Shown here piece by piece: positions 1 to 12,800 of a DNA stretch of 64,000 nt. Source of the DNA: Xylocopa sonorina (Eukaryota; Arthropoda; Insecta; Hymenoptera; Apidae); assembly GCF_050948175.1 (NCBI RefSeq), contig NC_135197.1, positions 7,644,501-7,708,500 of the forward strand, written 5' to 3'. The notes under the pieces were generated by a model, which saw only the letters and a program-made list of their open reading frames with translations, ran no database searches and was not told the origin of the DNA. Made by a program: the position numbers and the translations under genes. Within the stretch, counting starts at the first letter, position 1. Every line of letters begins with the position of its first letter.

Positions 1-3000
1 CGTTACCCCGAAGCGTCTCGTCGCTTTATGCAAACGGCACAATACTTGTCAGCGGGACAGCGTAGCCGGAAATGGAAGAAGGGAGATAGCTGTTATGACG
101 TCGAGCTAGGCACGAGTCTGACTGTTGACTCGGCGAATAGGAAAGGCACGCCGTCGGATCGACACAATGGACGTTCGTCGATGACAATAAAACCTAACCG
201 AAGAAGATAATTACGAATTTCTCGTTATGCAGGCCGTTCGACTGGATGATCCAGCATCGTGACGTGGCGCACACCGGGAAAAGTATATCGCACGTTGCAG
301 CGAAGACCCGGTTTCGACACTGAAACTGCCGCAAAACTGTCCCCGTTAAGGAGCGCGAGAGGCGAACTCAGAATGCTATTTTTGGAAATGCCAGGTCCCG
401 AGTGTTCGAAATAAAATTCGCGACACGGAGAATCGTAAAATTTTCATCGACCCCGCGAGATTTTCCCTTCGAGTGGACAAACAGAGAGCGGGTAAAATTA
501 ACGCAACCGATAACCGATTTATCTAATCCGGTTTACTTCGCGAGTGGTTGCGAGGAATCTAAACATGTTCGCGAGTCGTTATTGTTCGGTCGAAGGTAAT
601 TGTTTGAAAAGTAAAATTGCACGCTCTACATTTACCGCGTTAGCTTTGAAACTGCGTGGTGCGCGACAAAGAGCCGTCAAAGCAACGTCATTCACATCGA
701 ATAAACGAAGAAACATGCGAACACGCGGAGCGAGATTTCGCGTGTAAAGTACCCTCAACGGGCGGAGACAACGTACCGCGAGCAGAGTTAAAAGGGGCTT
801 GATAAAACGGTCCACGGTCCGCTGCACAAAGCTTCATTGTAAAGGAGCAGCTGAGGAGGACGCAATACCGAAGAAATTGCACCGAAAATAAGGTAAACGA
901 GAACGATACGTGCAGCGTGCATTGATGGGTAAGAGAATGCCTTTTCGAGGCATGCAATGTAGTTTACTTAAATACCCAAAAAAATATCTCCTCCACGAAG
1001 GAATCCGATGCATTTTAATAAACTATTGGGATATACTAAGCGGAGCACAAAAGATGAAAGGCTCGAAGGATGTATTGTTCGGTCAGCCAGGTTATTAAAC
1101 CTTTAATAAAGGATCCTTGGAAGGAAATTCCCTGCATTCGTCGAGCACGAATCTCGGAAGTGACTACAGCGGGAGAACAATATTTTAATAAGTCGTTCAC
1201 ACTGCGTTTGAATTGTTTGCAGAGGAGAAGAAACCCTCCAGCGAATACGGTTCGTGCAAACAGAGAACGAGACGCTGCCAGTAGTACGAACACGTAATAA
1301 CGCCGACGGGCCGGGTTATCGCGCGACCGTGGTCCAAGGCCGAGGAGGAATTTCATAAAGGAGAAAAAAGGAAATTTGGCTGAAAGACGTACAGCGCTGT
1401 CTGCTGCAGGAATCTGATTTAACGGAATAAGAAAAAAAGCAAGAGAAAAGGGGTAGAGACGAGGGGGAATCAAGGTTACGTACGGAGACCGTATCGAGCG
1501 AATTTCTCGCGTTCAATTTCTGGGAATTTCGGACATCCTGCCGAGGAAGCCACTCCGATAAGAACGTTCCCGTCTCGAATATGGGACGAGTGAAGATCAG
1601 ACCGCCGCGAAGGCAGAGAAACCGGAGAGTAACTCGATAAAATTGACCGAGTTATACGGCTGCATGAGCGGTTCGGCACTCCTGCGTCGTCTCCTCGCTG
1701 TCCACCGTCGCGCAAATCTAATTCCTGTCCCTGATAACCGAACTGGTGCCGAGCGTGGCAGAATATTCCGCCAGGCTCGCGCTTCTTCGAAATTCCACCG
1801 TGTCTCTCGATTCCAGACCGAGCACACGTCGTATCCGACTGGATAGGACAGGATAGGTCGGAAGCCCTCGACGCAACAAATAGACACAGCTAATACCGCG
1901 AAAACGAACGAGATTTCCGTCGAGAAAGACTCGTCTCTTGCCTCTTCATAGATTTTCATAGAATTCTCTTTCAGCGTGACTCTTTTTTTATTTTATTCCA
2001 TTTCCTTTTGTTCAATGGAATTATAATTTTTGTTAACGTTCGCAACGCCAGCCTCTCATATCTTTTCAATTTTTTTCTACTATCTTTTGACGAGTGCGTA
2101 ATCTCATTAAAAAGTACTGGATTCAAACAAGCGCGGAACGAGGTACGAGGGACCGGATTCCCGTTTATTCGTGCAGGGTTTTCCAGACGAGTGGAAATCA
2201 ATCGGCGTCCGAGCGACGAATATCGAAAGGGGAATTAATTTCAGCGACACGCCGCGCTAATCCAGTTAGACCCGTCCCTTCTACTTTGAGAGGCGCGGAA
2301 CGCGCGTTACTACCCCTTATTTCCACGTGCAGATTGCCCGTTGCAACGGCGTGTGAATTTAAATGTCCTCGACGAGCCACCGGCCAGAATTTACCCCTCT
2401 ATGTAGCTTCCGAAATGCATGCCGAAAGAGCCGTACTCGCGATTCTAAATAACGCTTGTCCCCAACCACGTCGTGCTCTACGTGTTACCGTACATTCTCC
2501 CTTTGTTAGTGGCTCCACATCGTCCTCTCCCACTCTCCCTCTCCCTTCCCCTTCCCCTTAACAACCTTAGAAATCGATGTAAAAACAGTGGTGAAAAAAA
2601 ATAATAAAAAGAAACGAATAGCGTAACACGCGAAATTCAATTTCTACCCTCCCTCCCTCCAACTTTGCTTTCCTTTGTTTGTTATCACTTTTTAAGGGCG
2701 TAAACTTGTTTTTCGCCCCCCTTCGCTCAATTGTTCTTTATCTCTCCTAATGGTATCCGTGGAATTTAATTTTTAAAGGGTCTCAAAAGAATTCCAAGGG
2801 TAGAGGGGGCGGGCGGGACTCGTCGTGGAAATTTACAGGGCAACCCGTACGCTGAACACCGTTTAACGAATTTTTTTTCACCAGAGTCCAACTCCTACAA
2901 CGGCACCCCCCTGCGGCACGTCCGTCCGGTATGTTGGCCCGTATTCTCTCGTCACTCTCTTTCCACGTGGCCGTAATTTATGAGCTTTAATTAGCCAAGA

Positions 3001-3637
3001 TGCCCGAGGCCAGACGGGGTTCTGCATTATCGTAACTAACCCTACCGCCATCATATCGCAGTTACCCCTGGAGAACCCGTTCCACCACCAGCTGGCTCGT
3101 TGTCATACTCGTCATCGAGAAAGACGACCCAGCCACCGTCAACATTACACTTGGAGCAAAGCTTGCAGAACCTCTGCTGGAATCTTTTACGACCAATTCG
3201 CATTTCCTTTTCTATAAACCGCGAGTCTATTGATTTCCGACGCGATCGTTTACGACCTAATCGGTTCAATTCTTTGGAGGTGATCGTTCTAGTCCAGCGG
3301 GCGTAGAGGCTGATGACTCTTCCTCCAGCGATACAGCCTGTTGCTCCGCACAATTTACGGGGGCACGTTATCGTTTTACGCGGCGTATTCTCGAGAATTT
3401 GCGAGGCCCTTTCAGGGCGGAACAGGCCAGTTAAACGGGGCACGTATAAATATCTGGGATGCTTTCGTGGGCATGAAAACTTTATCGAGGGTTGAACGGT
3501 TTAAGAAGACCGTTACCAGGGAAGTTTTCATCGTAGAAAAGTGATTTACCGTCCGCCGTTCGCTATTCGAACGTGCGCGATCGTCTGATGCGGTATAAAT
3601 TCGTGGAAGACGCACAGCGCGATGCGCGTAGACTTAC
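1..3637. other. Dystrophin intron 33 (continues past left edge)
   Basis: GC/CpG-rich sequence with several overlapping open frames in all directions, none with recognisable similarity or a consistent splice model apart from the weak candidate at 3066-3176. A pyrimidine-rich, repeat-poor stretch runs at 2500-2900. No spectrin, WW, EF-hand or ZZ exon was recognised here. Confidence 0.5.
3066..3176 (-). CDS. Weak candidate exon downstream of dystrophin exon 33
   Basis: Minus strand, 111 bp, phase 0 on both sides, between TTCCAG and GTAACT. It reads RFCKLCSKCNVDGGWVVFLD then DEYDNEPAGGGTGSPG. The phase would follow exon 33. However, the bases before the acceptor are purine-rich, the peptide is not spectrin-like, and it would break a repeat that exon 33 seems to begin. 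Listed for checking only. Confidence 0.12.
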
Positions 3638-3849
3638 CTGTAGCACCGATTTATCGAGACCCGCTACGAGGGCAGAGGGTGAGGATGAAGGCGATGGCGA
3701 GGACGAGGGCGAAGTGGTGCAGACCGAAGAACTACTGGTGGTAACCGGGGTCGAGGGTGTCGAGGGGGCGGGGGAAGGTGTCAACCCCCGAGAGCCCCCT
3801 GCAGTTGCACCCGATGCCCCCGGTGCAGCTCCTGCACTCTTCTCGACTT
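3638..3849 (-). CDS. Dys: Dystrophin exon 33 (Ser/Thr/Pro/Ala hinge)
   Basis: 212 bp between a strong acceptor (TTTCTCTGTTACAG) and a consensus donor (CTACAG|GTAAGT). Entry phase 1 fits exon 32 exactly. It reads VEKSAGAAPGASGATAGG, then a low-complexity Ser/Pro/Thr hinge with SPSSSPSPSSSPS, and ends SALVAGLDKSVLQ, which looks like the first turn of a new spectrin helix. The assignment rests on strand, phase, splice signals and hinge-like content rather than direct homology. If correct, it fixes the far side of the giant intron. Confidence 0.72.
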
Positions 3850-6800
3850 CTGTAACAGAGAAACGCGATGTACATTAACAAAATGAAACAACTACCTCAA
3901 CTGCTCGGTCTCCTAGTGATACAAGTCGATAAATGCGCTTCCAAGACTTGGAAGCTCAGACACTGGCTGTACATTAGGTCCAATAAACGTTTTCAACCAT
4001 TGCTTGAGTTACCACGAAGTAAAATAAAATTACTCGAGCCATCAGTGAATCAGAATTATATTTTAAAGAAGTCTGGCTACTTAATTTAATATCCTACGAT
4101 GGAAACCACCGATCTTCCCCAGCATCTGCCAGCCGGAATCGATATCCGCGAGGCAAACGGCACTCGAAATGGTACCTGGCGAGCCTCTACGTGTGAATTA
4201 CGCAGAGTGGGCGTATTAAAAACCGCCGTGACCCATTTCGTTGGTCGCGACGCAGCGGGGAAACTTGTAATTTTCCGGTCCGTAGGCAACGTTGTGCTCC
4301 CTCTCGCGCGCGGCTATGGATAATAAGGAGGGAAAGGGAGAACTCGCCCCGGAGGAAGTCGTAGGGGGTGGAACTGGTTTCGAGGCACGTACCCTGGTCG
4401 AAGGCACGGTCAATTCATTGAATGGGAAAGTAACTTTCATAGTTTATAAGTTTACCCGCGCCGTGCTCGCCCCCAGAATCGAGTTGACGGGCAGACGGGA
4501 GAGCGCCGCGGGGAAAGAGAAAGGAGGAGGGTAGAGTTCGCGTAAAGATCGTCGAGGATGCGTTTAATATGCCCCGTTCTTAACGTAATTGAAAACTTTA
4601 CGGTGGACTCGTTTTCGCTGCGGTCGATTTGCAACGCGCCACTCGAAAGCCGGAGTGCCAGCCGCGAGACTCCGCAGATTGCTGTCCCGATGATTGAAAC
4701 CGTCGAAAATATTCCTTCTGTTTGCGTTCCACTTCCCGCGAGATAACGTTTCGAAACCCCGCCCAATTAGATGGATCTTCGAATCGCCCAGCCAGACGCG
4801 CTCGTGATTTATTGCCTCCCCGTGGAATTTTCGAGCTGATAATTTTGCAGGATACTCGCGAGCGTGTACAGACGCCTTGGGACCGAAGGAGTTGGGTATT
4901 ACAACGGAAAGGGCAGCGAGGATGCGCTCGCAAAGGGGACCAGCCTCCTGACACCCCTTTATTACCAGCTGCTTTCGGAGGCAAAACTTCTGAAGTCATT
5001 CTTCCGTGTTTACGGTCTTCCTGGTACCTGTCCCCTCGCGTTTCCGATGGATTAATCTCGTTTAATGTTGATCCTTGGAAGGAGCAGTTGCTTAAGCACG
5101 ATATTCCTATTCATTATTCTTGGGTTCATGTTTATGGATACCCTCTTTATTATTGCCGGGAACGAGAAATTACTGCCGCGATCAACTTTTGCGAAAGGTG
5201 CTAACGCAGGGGAGTTTAAAGTGGCGGTACACTCGCGGAGCATAATGAAAATCTGTTGCATCCGATTAGTTGAAACGAGGACATTCTAATAATTTATTCC
5301 GGGCTTGATATAAGAAAACACGACGTTATGTTAACGACGAAGGAGGTCAGGCTCGTTTTATTGACAAATTTCGTTGCGTTCTTGCCTGGCAGTCCGCGAC
5401 AGAAGCCAGATAAATGGCAGGGAAATTTAAGGGAACTAGGCGAATGACAGAAACTCGTTTGCTCCTGTAATTACTCATGAACGGCGGAACTTTCGTGGAC
5501 GAAGAAATAGTTCGCGAGCGTCGACAATACATTTTAATACCTTCGTAAAGCTCGTCCTCCCATTTTCGACGACAGGTTAATCGCGAGAGAGAATATCTGT
5601 CGACAATTGATATAAATTCCGAAAACTTCGATAACTCGTAAAATTTATTTCAAAGGGTTTCACAAATACAACTAGATGATTTATAGACGCAACGAAGGAT
5701 TTGAATCTCGCATAAATCTCACGTTCCGCTCGTCAGCTACCCTTTCAATCCGATCTCTAATAAACGTCGAACGTCGCATACGGATACGACTGCAAGCACC
5801 GGATACTCCCTCATTCTGTCGTCGACGCGTCTTCAGACGCGAACAACAATACGAGCCAACGTGTCATACATCAGTTTCTGAGATTCCACGGAAGTTCGCG
5901 TACGCGTCAGAGAAAATTATCCCCGACGCGGAAGTTGAGCAACGTAATTAACAATGAACCCGTGCCGTGCGATTTACGGCGTAACACGAAACTCGCCAAG
6001 ATACACAGTGGCCATCCGCATATCCGCGCGCGCGCACCTGCACCCTCTCCTCCGCGTGGTTAACGAACTTTCGAGGGCGCAGGTAAGACGTTCCGAGGGA
6101 CCCGCCGCGCGCAAACCTCCAAGTGCGCCGCGAACTTCTGTCATAAGTTCGTCGGACCCGCTAAGTCCTCCTCGCATTCCGAACTTGGATAGCCCAGCCG
6201 AACTTTGTCACGCGGCTCGAGTTATACGCTAAATACATACGTAGCAACGCTTCGCGCAAATCCCCCGCTCCCTTCCTAACCGAGCCCTGTACCTAACGTT
6301 AGATTATGCTAATCGGGAGGGAAAATCCAGCCCCCGTGAAGAAACTGAACGCGGGTAAGGCCGTTTAAAATTCTCCTCGTCTTTTGTTCTTCAGGGGCTT
6401 TATAGCGGCTGACGCGTACACTCATACGTGACCCGTATCGCAAGGTGACATTTTTCTCGCACCGCGGAATCAGGCGGCAGAGGGAAATTGGCATGCGTGA
6501 CGAAATACCGCGTCTACGCGTGTGCGTCACGGCCTCTTAGGCTCAGAATAAATCAAACGGAACCGTCCCTCGTGGGAGACGTTTGTAACGCAAGGGATCT
6601 GTTTGACTGGCGTTAACCTTGCGGATCGCCAAATGCTGGGCCACAGGGGGTTGCTGATATTCGGCGTTTCCGCGCGATTTCTGTCCACGCGAATGGTTCT
6701 CCGAACCAGCGCGTTCGCAGTAACGTCGAAAACGATCCCAACGTTGAGAATTGTGCGAACAGTGTTTGCTGTTACGCGAGGATTATCGTGGGTTCCGGGT

Positions 6801-9800
6801 GGTCCACGGAACCCCGGTGAAAGCGAGGGTGGCTCTCTGAAGAGGACATTCGTAACACTTGTCGCCGCGGCAGCTGCCAAGAGGGAGTTATTGCTCTCTC
6901 ATAACAACGGCAACAGGGGTGGAACTTTTCCGACGGCGCGCTGTCAACGGGAATCAGACGCCTGGCCAACGTTGGTCTTTGAAAACGCGTCAGCTCTTTA
7001 TCAAAGCTAACAAGAACCGTCGACTGCCACGTCGCTCCTAACCGAGTGGCTGTCCAACGAAAAAATCCATCTTCCAGCGTGGCTGTCGGGCACGAGTGCT
7101 CGTAAATCCACCCACTTCCGTCCGATTAGACGAATCGATCTACGATCGGACGATTGGCGAACCGGAGAAACTCTCTTAAATATCTAATCACCGACAGAGA
7201 TTAAGAGCCTCGATTTTTCTAACGCGATCACTCGAACGAATCGAAAAAGCTCGCGATGAGAGGTGCGACACCTAAGAAAACAAGACTCAGTCGACTAAAC
7301 AGAGGGAGAGAATCGCGAAAGGGGAGAGCGAGAGAGGGGTAGAAATCCCTTGTTAGCGGCGCAGGTAGGTCCGCTGAGACAAGTGCCGCGGGGTGGCACG
7401 CGGTGAAAAATAGGACGAATTTGCACCGGGAAACATCAATTCTCGGTGGCAGCAGTTCTATTCCGGGCAGAAAAACCGGCGCCTGGAGAAAGCGACCGTT
7501 GGGGGTGGTACTTGAAGCCCACTTCCTGGTGAAAAATAGGGAAGCCGCGCCGCGAGCTAGCTTAGCTGGCCCGTCCGTTCGTCCGTCCGCCTGTCTACCA
7601 GGGGGGATAAGTGATGCGACGGTACACCGGGACGGGAACGAACGGGAACCGGAGGGGACGAAGCACCACTTCGACGAGAGGACGCATAAAGGGAGCCGGT
7701 AAGATACACCGAGACGAAGAGAGGAAGGAACTGTTGGGCGTACGAGAGTGATAGATTGCGCGACGCCATCCTCTGACACGCTTCCACCAAAGGCCACCAC
7801 CGACCATTGTACTCCGCGAGCCGGAACCCAACCGTTGGACAATCTAGGCTTCCGTTCCGCTAAACGGGACCACCCTCGATTCCCTTGCGCGCGAATACGC
7901 GTGTATACACCCCGTCCGCTTACTTGCAAGGATTGTCTTCCTGGTTCGCCCTGCGCAGCTGAAACGGAGCAGCAACACCTTTGTTGGGAGAAACGATATT
8001 GTTTGCGATGGAAATGGAACGAAGGAGGAATTCTGAGAGATCTGGCGTTTCTGGAGTCTGTTATCTGATATCTGACCAGCCAATATTTTTGCAATACGAA
8101 TATCGTGGGATTATTGTTTGCGTGGGAAAGAATTGGTCCTACGTTTGTTGATTAGATGTGGTGTTTATAGAAGAGAGAAATAAATAGGGAAGGAGGTTGT
8201 AACCAGGATGAAGGAAGGAAGTACTAATTTGTTAATTATCGTACGTGACAGCAAGGGGTGGAAACCGGAATGGTACAAAGGGGGGAAAGAAACGGAAGCG
8301 AAAAAACAGAAAAAAGGATCGAAGCCATTTCGAGGCAACCAGCGTATCCGGTGTTCGCGTTCGAGTAGCCATTAAGCGGCGAAGAAAACCAAGCGGAAAA
8401 TCGAATGAAAGTTCAGCGGTGGAAACGCTGGATTGCCGTCTGAAAATTAACACGTTTAATTCCGAGCGTTGGCGATCGCGTCGATCCGTGTATGCGTCGC
8501 GTAAAAAAGGACCAGAAAAAGGAAGCAGAGTAAAGTTTTCAAATACACTCGAACGTTCAATCCTGACAAACGCGTGTTAAAGTGACGAACGAGATCAATC
8601 GTTCACGCTATCATCGTTCGATGAAATTTACCCGATCGTTCGATTAGGACGTCTGAAACGTTTACTCGAATTTTCCGGCGATCAGAAACGAACGATAAAT
8701 CCCGCGTAATCGACGGGGTAAAAATAAACAATGAGAAAGAGAGAGGATCTGGTTCCATTGGCCAGTTGAATACCAACAGCTGTACGATCATTAGCGAATC
8801 AAAGTAATTAGCCAGACCGGTTTCGTCGCGAGCGTCGAACAGAGGGCGGTAAATCGTTCCAGTGTCGAGGAACGCGAAACTCGGGGATCGTTCGCACGGA
8901 CGAATCGCCGTCAATAAAACGCGGAGATATCGAGCGGCGATAACGAATGTAAATGAATCGATAAAATCTTGACGGACGGGAACATCAGCCGGGAGGATTA
9001 AAAGATTTCCACGGATGAACCGGGAGGGCGGAAACTCTTTTACGCGCGGCCGCAACAAGCCACCGCCCCCCACGAGTCGAAACCGTGGCCGGACGAGTGA
9101 ATTAAAATAAAGCGTCAACGCCGGCTGCTACGAAGAATACTAACTTCGCGGGAGCTTAAAACCCTACCCAGCTTCATGCTAATACCTGCCCTCATTTCCC
9201 ATGATTTTCAGCGAAACTATTTCGTAACGTTGAGTAAATTCGCCGACGGTTACCCGCCGCGGTGAACTCAATTTGCTTCACTCGGAGATTCCGCGCGCTG
9301 CATATATAAAATGCCGTTTTATAAAATACAAATTTACGCGCGTCTAAGTAAACCCGGCAGAATTAATTAAATTAAAAGTGTAAAATGGTAACGAGCTCCT
9401 CTTTTTGTCGACCAAGTAAAAATCGTCATGGACGAGCAATCGATGCGTTTAATGGATAAACGGGAATCGAAAACTGTATCTCGACTACATTTTATTATCT
9501 CGATTATGGCTCGAAAATCGCAGCGTACGATTCGTAAACATTTCACGCGTTAAATGCAAACGCAGAGATTATGTAAATAAATCTGTTAACTTTATCAGTT
9601 TAATACCGCGCACCACCGGTATCCACCGTCCACGAGAGGAGACATCGAATTATTCCCGTTACATTATTTCAATTTTCATCTGTTCTCGAAACGTGTGCGT
9701 CTGTTGGCGAAGTTAAACATTTACCGGTACTTTACCACCGCGCTGTACCCCGTGCATGTTCTAAACGCAACACGTCCCGGATGTTATTACTTTCACCTCG

Positions 9801-12800
9801 CTCTACCTTGCGTAAACTCGACCGTTTTAATATTAAAGTGCCAGCCAATTTCATTGCCGCGAAACGTTATAAACTAACGCTCACGTAATAAACTAACAAT
9901 CTTCCCAACGAAATTATCAGGCGACCATGCCTACTTAGTATCACCGCGCCTACTTAGAATAACGCGCGAGCGACGGTGGCTAATTTGATGGAGCGAGGCG
10001 ACGCGACGCGTGCACCCTTTCGCACGAACGGAACCCGTTAACCGTTCCATCGAAAGCGAAACGGACGGACGGGGGAGGAAAAAGGAAAATAAAGGAGAGG
10101 TAGAGGGAGGAGCGAAAAGGAAAAAAGAGAATAGAAAAGAAAGGGGGAGAAGAGAAGAAAATGGACCGATGCTCTCCTCCCCGTGGAACCATCACGGCAA
10201 AGGACGAATTAATCTGGCTTCACGCAGAGCGAGCGGCCCTTTTGCCCCACGTTTTCGATGTAATTGAATCTCTCGTCTTTGCCAAGGCAATTGTTCCTCC
10301 CCTTCTCGCCCCCGGCCGAGAATTCAGGGCTGCTCTCTTACCGCGAGAAATTAATCTTCTCTTTCGCGGAAGCGATTCCACGAACGGCGGCGGGTACACG
10401 CGTTAGGGGTTGGAGGAAAATAAAAGTGATAGAACGCCCGGCTCGCTCCTCTCGATCGGCTGCAAGAGCCGTTCGTACCATTCCCAGGCTCGATTGAAAA
10501 TAAATTCCCCTCGATCGGACCGTTCTCGACGCTCGCGCGGCATGATCCTAGACATCGCGATCGTTCGTTTCGTATAAAAAATTCAACACGACAAGAGTAG
10601 CGCCGGAGCACGGTTGAAACCTTTCAATATAAGCTTTCGGTAGGAATCTTTAAAAGAACGAACAGCTATTACGGGAGGATATGGCAGAGCGTGAGGGTGG
10701 TTGAAAAAAAATGGGGGACGCGATCCAACGGTCGAGGCCCATTAGACCTTATCATATTTGGGATAATAGGATTGCTTTCGTCGTGATGTCCACGGACAAG
10801 AATTTCTGTTTATCAGCGAGAGACACTCCCATCTCGTTCTCGGTTACAGTTCGTTCGGCAGGTACGCTCGAAGACAACGGGGACGGCAGCACAGAGGGTG
10901 AACTGCGGACGAAGAGAAGAAGAAAAACGAGGAGCGCCCGGAGAAAAATTACTCTCGCGGCAAGACGTGACGGAAATGCTTGAGCAAAGATTGCAAAATT
11001 ACGGGGCGTATTTAAATATTGCCGGGTAACGTCGGGGAAAGTTTATCGGCGACGGGACGAACGACGGCGACTTTCGGCGGGAACTTTCAGCGCGAAGGAT
11101 GGCACCTGTGGGTCGAAATTACCAAGATTTAATAAATCTCGTTGCACCCCGGGAGCGGCGTAAAAAGTTTGTCGACAGAGTTTGGTGCGGGAGTTGGGAG
11201 ATCACGGTAAGCCGAAAAATGTAAGGCAGGCACGTTAACCTCTTCACTGGGACGGTAGGATCGTTGTTTAAGCGATCTGTTACGCAATTTTGACTCTAGA
11301 CCTCGACGGACGTAATAAAAATGTTAATTCGACGGCGAAAATGTATTCGTCGTTCGAAAGCGCGAACAGTCTCGAAGCTGAGGAAAGTGCGGCGTCGAGG
11401 AACAGTCGCACGCTTGAACGGCGCTCGGTTCTCGCGCTAAAAGGTCTATCAAAAACCACGACGCGACACGAAGGCGAGAACGCATCTCGCGGCATGTTCC
11501 ATAAGCGATAAAAGCAGATGAAAAACGTTCGGGGCCGGTGTGCGAGTAAAAGGCGCAAACTGGAACTCCTTCGTCTGGTTCGTCGGCAAAGAATATAAAT
11601 CATATGCTTAAGGAAGTGGTACGGTGGCCCGTTCTGCTCCTTTTGTACCGAAGATTACGGGGTGCAAAGGAGTTTCCTCATTTTTCACCGTGGCGACCGC
11701 CAGAATTAACATATTCATAAGATATTTATCAAGGTATCTCTTTGACACCTATTTTTTGAGCGCGCCGCTTATGAAACGAATAAATTAGACGCGGCGGGGA
11801 GCCGCCATTTTACGGGCAGCGTGAAAGGAGAAGAAAAAGGAGACGAAGAAAAAAAAGAAAAGAGCGGGAACCAGACGACGGACGCTTGAACCGTGTTACA
11901 TAAAATGCACGATGTACGTGTTCTGACTGACCGCGAATTTCATTATTAAAAAAGAAAGAATCGCGTGCGCGGAGGGCGGACGGTGGGAGGTGGAGGCAGA
12001 AAAAGTGTCGAGAAAAGTGGAGGAAAAATGTGAAAATTTCAGTGAGAACAAGAACGAGGTAGACGGGCTCGTAGCACGACGCGAGCGTTTAAACAGGATA
12101 ATACCCCGTCTGTGCAAGCTGGTACGCTTTTACCCATGCTGTACGTGCACACAAAGGTGCATACGTAATTCCACGACGTCGACGTGGTGCCTGGAGACCC
12201 CGAACAGCCCGTGTTACGCAGTCGTCTTAAACAGCTTTCGTAATAGAACCGTGGATTTGACGCGAGGGCGATCACTGGTAACGCTCCCTCCTTCTCTCTC
12301 TTTACCTCTCTGCGGTGTACACATGCTTGCATACGCGGCTGACTACGTTCGTCGTGGGGTGTGCAAACACCAGGCTCGGTTAACGGCGTATGCATAATTC
12401 AGGAATGCGTGTGTCGTCGATACGGCAGCGAACGACGCACGATAGTTATGCATATGTTCCGTGCGGATGCTGCGACGCATACCATCTCCTCTCCTATCTC
12501 TATCTCTCTCGTCGCCCTTCTCCTCGTTACAGGCTTCTCGTTCAGCCCATCTCGGTTCCAGCCACCTCGTTCGATGCACTCCGCTGATTTTTTGGCCGTC
12601 CGCCAACACTGGCACCGCCAAAGAATCCCGCGCGCGTCACTGGAAGCTGTTCCAGGAGGACCTCGACCTCTTCCGGAAAGAAGTTTGCCCGTTATTGCTA
12701 CTCGAGAATTTGCGGAGTGTCTCGGACCGTTAAGGGGATAAATTGCATTGACCAATGCGAGCAGACTAGGTGAAATATTCAACAAGCTCGCGCTCGAACG

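Noticed and set aside
3563..3878. Plus-strand acidic Glu/Gly/Val open frame
   Set aside because: It is the antisense shadow of dystrophin exon 33, which has matching splice sites and phase on the minus strand.
7228..8094. Longest open frame in the left half (minus, 288 codons)
   Set aside because: Long open frames also exist on the plus strand here. The sequence is GC-rich with few stops, and the Arg/Ser/Pro-rich peptide matches no family I know.
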